From Verrucomicrobiia bacterium (GTDB lineage: Bacteria > Verrucomicrobiota > Verrucomicrobiia > Verrucomicrobiales > DEV007), in contig JAUIAH010000035.1 of NCBI GenBank assembly GCA_030425385.1, positions 1 to 64,000 of the forward strand: a DNA stretch of 64,000 nt. The letters are read 5' to 3'. The translations under genes and the position numbers were made by a program. Numbering within the stretch: position 1 is the stretch's first letter; each line of letters starts with the position of its first letter. The notes beneath the pieces were generated by a model. It worked only from the letters and a program-made list of their open reading frames with translations, was not told the DNA's origin and made no database searches. Positions 62,988 to 64,000 of the stretch are shown piece by piece.

Positions 62988-63638
62988 ATGAGTCTTCGCA
63001 GCATCGATCTCACACTCACCTATCAGCCCACCATGCGCGGCGTGGACTGGGAAACGGCTGCCACGGTCGAGAAGGATGGATGGAACGCACGGCTTCTCCA
63101 TCTCTATTCGCACAGCGGCACACACATGGATGCCCCCAAGCACTTCAATTGCGGTGACCAGACAATTGACGAGATTCCCCTGAGCGCCTGCATCAGCCAA
63201 GCCCACGTGATTCCTCTGACGCATCTGGCTCCGAAAGCGTCCATCCGCGTGGCTGATCTGGGGCCTGTGGCGGAGAGCTTCCAAGCCGGGGAGAGTCTCC
63301 TCCTGCATACCGGATGGAGCCAACACGTGGACGATGGCGACTATTATCGTCGTGCCTTCCCCCGCATCAGCGAAGAACTCGCCTCCTGGTGTGCCGATCA
63401 CCAGGTGACAGCGCTCGGTGTCGAACCGCCTTCAGTCGCCGATGTCTTCGATCTGAAAGAGGTCACCCGTATCCATCAGATCCTCCTGTCGGCCGAGGTC
63501 GTGATTGTCGAAGGCCTCACTCATCTCGATGCCCTCACCGCATCCATGGTGACGTTCATTGCCCTCCCCCTGAAGATCGCTCAAGGCGACGGCGCTCCTT
63601 GCCGCGCCATCGCCCTTGAGGGAATGCCCATCATCTAG
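62988..63638 (+). CDS. Cyclase-family hydrolase (kynurenine formamidase-like)
   Basis: Metal-dependent hydrolase of the PF04199 fold. The metal-binding motif HSGTHMDAPKH is present with H42, H46, D48 and H52. The second half has GVEPPSVAD and HLDALTASMVTFIALPLKIAQGDGAPCRAIAL, typical of the family. Substrates in the family include N-formylkynurenine and cyclic amides; none can be assigned. No export signal. Its TAG overlaps the convergent gene's TAG in the shared CTAG at 63635-63638. Confidence 0.85.
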   Translation: MSLRSIDLTLTYQPTMRGVDWETAATVEKDGWNARLLHLYSHSGTHMDAPKHFNCGDQTIDEIPLSACISQAHVIPLTHLAPKASIRVADLGPVAESFQAGESLLLHTGWSQHVDDGDYYRRAFPRISEELASWCADHQVTALGVEPPSVADVFDLKEVTRIHQILLSAEVVIVEGLTHLDALTASMVTFIALPLKIAQGDGAPCRAIALEGMPII

Positions 63639-64000
63639 TCGTCCACGAGTACGTCATCCAAATAGAAGCCCGTCCCGTAGGGAGCGGAGCCGTCTGTTAG
63701 GAAGAGAAATTGCAATCGGATCATCTTGCCGACTAGTTCGCTCGGTACCCGTTCATCGAACAGGATCCACCCGTCGCTCTGTCCTGACAGAATGGTGTCA
63801 TGAATCGAAAGGGACGCGCCACTTTCATCGAGATAACGGAGTTGCACGCCTTCAGATCCTTCCTCGGTGTCGACATAATACCAGAAGCTCAGGCGGGCGC
63901 GGCGAGCCTCTGTCAGGTCGATGAGCGGACTGGTTAGGCTCGCATTCACAAAGTCACCATACGCGCCATCGAGATCGGTCCCGTAGACAGTGCTTCCTCC
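63635..64000 (-). CDS. C-terminal end of a secreted jelly-roll protein (5' part beyond the window)
   Basis: The frame is open to the right edge (GGSTVYGTDLDGAYGDFVNASL), so only the last 120 residues are seen. Pattern LTSPLIDLTEARRARLSFWYYVDTEEG, WILFDERVP, LQFLFLTDGS and TGFYLDDVLVDD is that of MAM/CUB-like concanavalin-type domains in secreted proteases and glycan-binding proteins. Its start and other domains are outside the window. Confidence 0.7.
   Translation of the reverse strand, partial: GGSTVYGTDLDGAYGDFVNASLTSPLIDLTEARRARLSFWYYVDTEEGSEGVQLRYLDESGASLSIHDTILSGQSDGWILFDERVPSELVGKMIRLQFLFLTDGSAPYGTGFYLDDVLVDD

Overview
The window looks like chromosomal DNA of a PVC-superphylum bacterium, most likely a Verrucomicrobiota member from an aquatic or polysaccharide-rich habitat. 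The reasons are: a Planctomycete-type cytochrome c/DUF1549/DUF1553 protein paired with a Tat-exported DUF1501 protein, a second DUF1501 protein, an FG-GAP/ASPIC-UnbV protein, a formylglycine sulfatase, a PL11 rhamnogalacturonan lyase, CotH and EF-hand proteins, three ECF-type sigma factors, and many secreted proteins with Ca-binding aspartate repeats. Taxonomy is inferred from protein families only. I recognised no rRNA, tRNA or CRISPR array.

Region 1 (1-3.8 kb) is a nest of mobile elements. A group II intron reverse transcriptase is interrupted right after its FADD box by the 5' part of a second group II-like intron. That intron is cut by an IS110-family element, whose far side abuts a 5'-truncated PQQ-type beta-propeller gene.

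Region 2 (3.9-15.4 kb) is a tight four-gene + strand run: a Ca-repeat secreted protein, a 1047-aa secreted protein whose C-terminus resembles Tc-toxin A subunits, an S74-chaperone fibre protein and an ECF sigma factor. It converges on a Ser/Thr kinase-WD40 gene that is broken by an apparent frameshift and an in-frame stop. I consider the four-gene run the best candidate for an undescribed surface or secreted assembly.

Region 3 (15.4-28.3 kb) holds direct repeats and an intron-like remnant. It continues with a methyltransferase/HAD phosphatase pair, an M56 (BlaR1-like) membrane peptidase with its own terminator, membrane and secreted proteins of unknown role, a transposase remnant, an ECF sigma operon with two consecutive ATGA overlaps, an EamA transporter and a lone DUF1501 gene.

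Region 4 (28.6-38.6 kb) carries a vanadium haloperoxidase with a complete vanadate site and a membrane-anchored sigma factor flanked by a duplicated gene tail. It also carries an acylphosphatase operon with a degenerate zincin-like protein, an exported OB-fold plus nuclease-like protein next to a small zinc-ribbon protein, and an HtrA protease.

Region 5 (38.7-50.1 kb) is a carbohydrate locus on the minus strand (rhamnogalacturonan lyase, large LamG protein, sulfatase). It is followed on the + strand by a very large FG-GAP/ASPIC/thioredoxin/TPR protein split by a single in-frame TGA.

Region 6 (50.2-64 kb) has an HTH protein with a lysine-rich tail, a two-component system divergent from CotH and EF-hand genes, two secreted low-complexity proteins, the DUF1553-DUF1501 operon, a cyclase-family hydrolase, and the end of a jelly-roll secreted protein that runs off the window.
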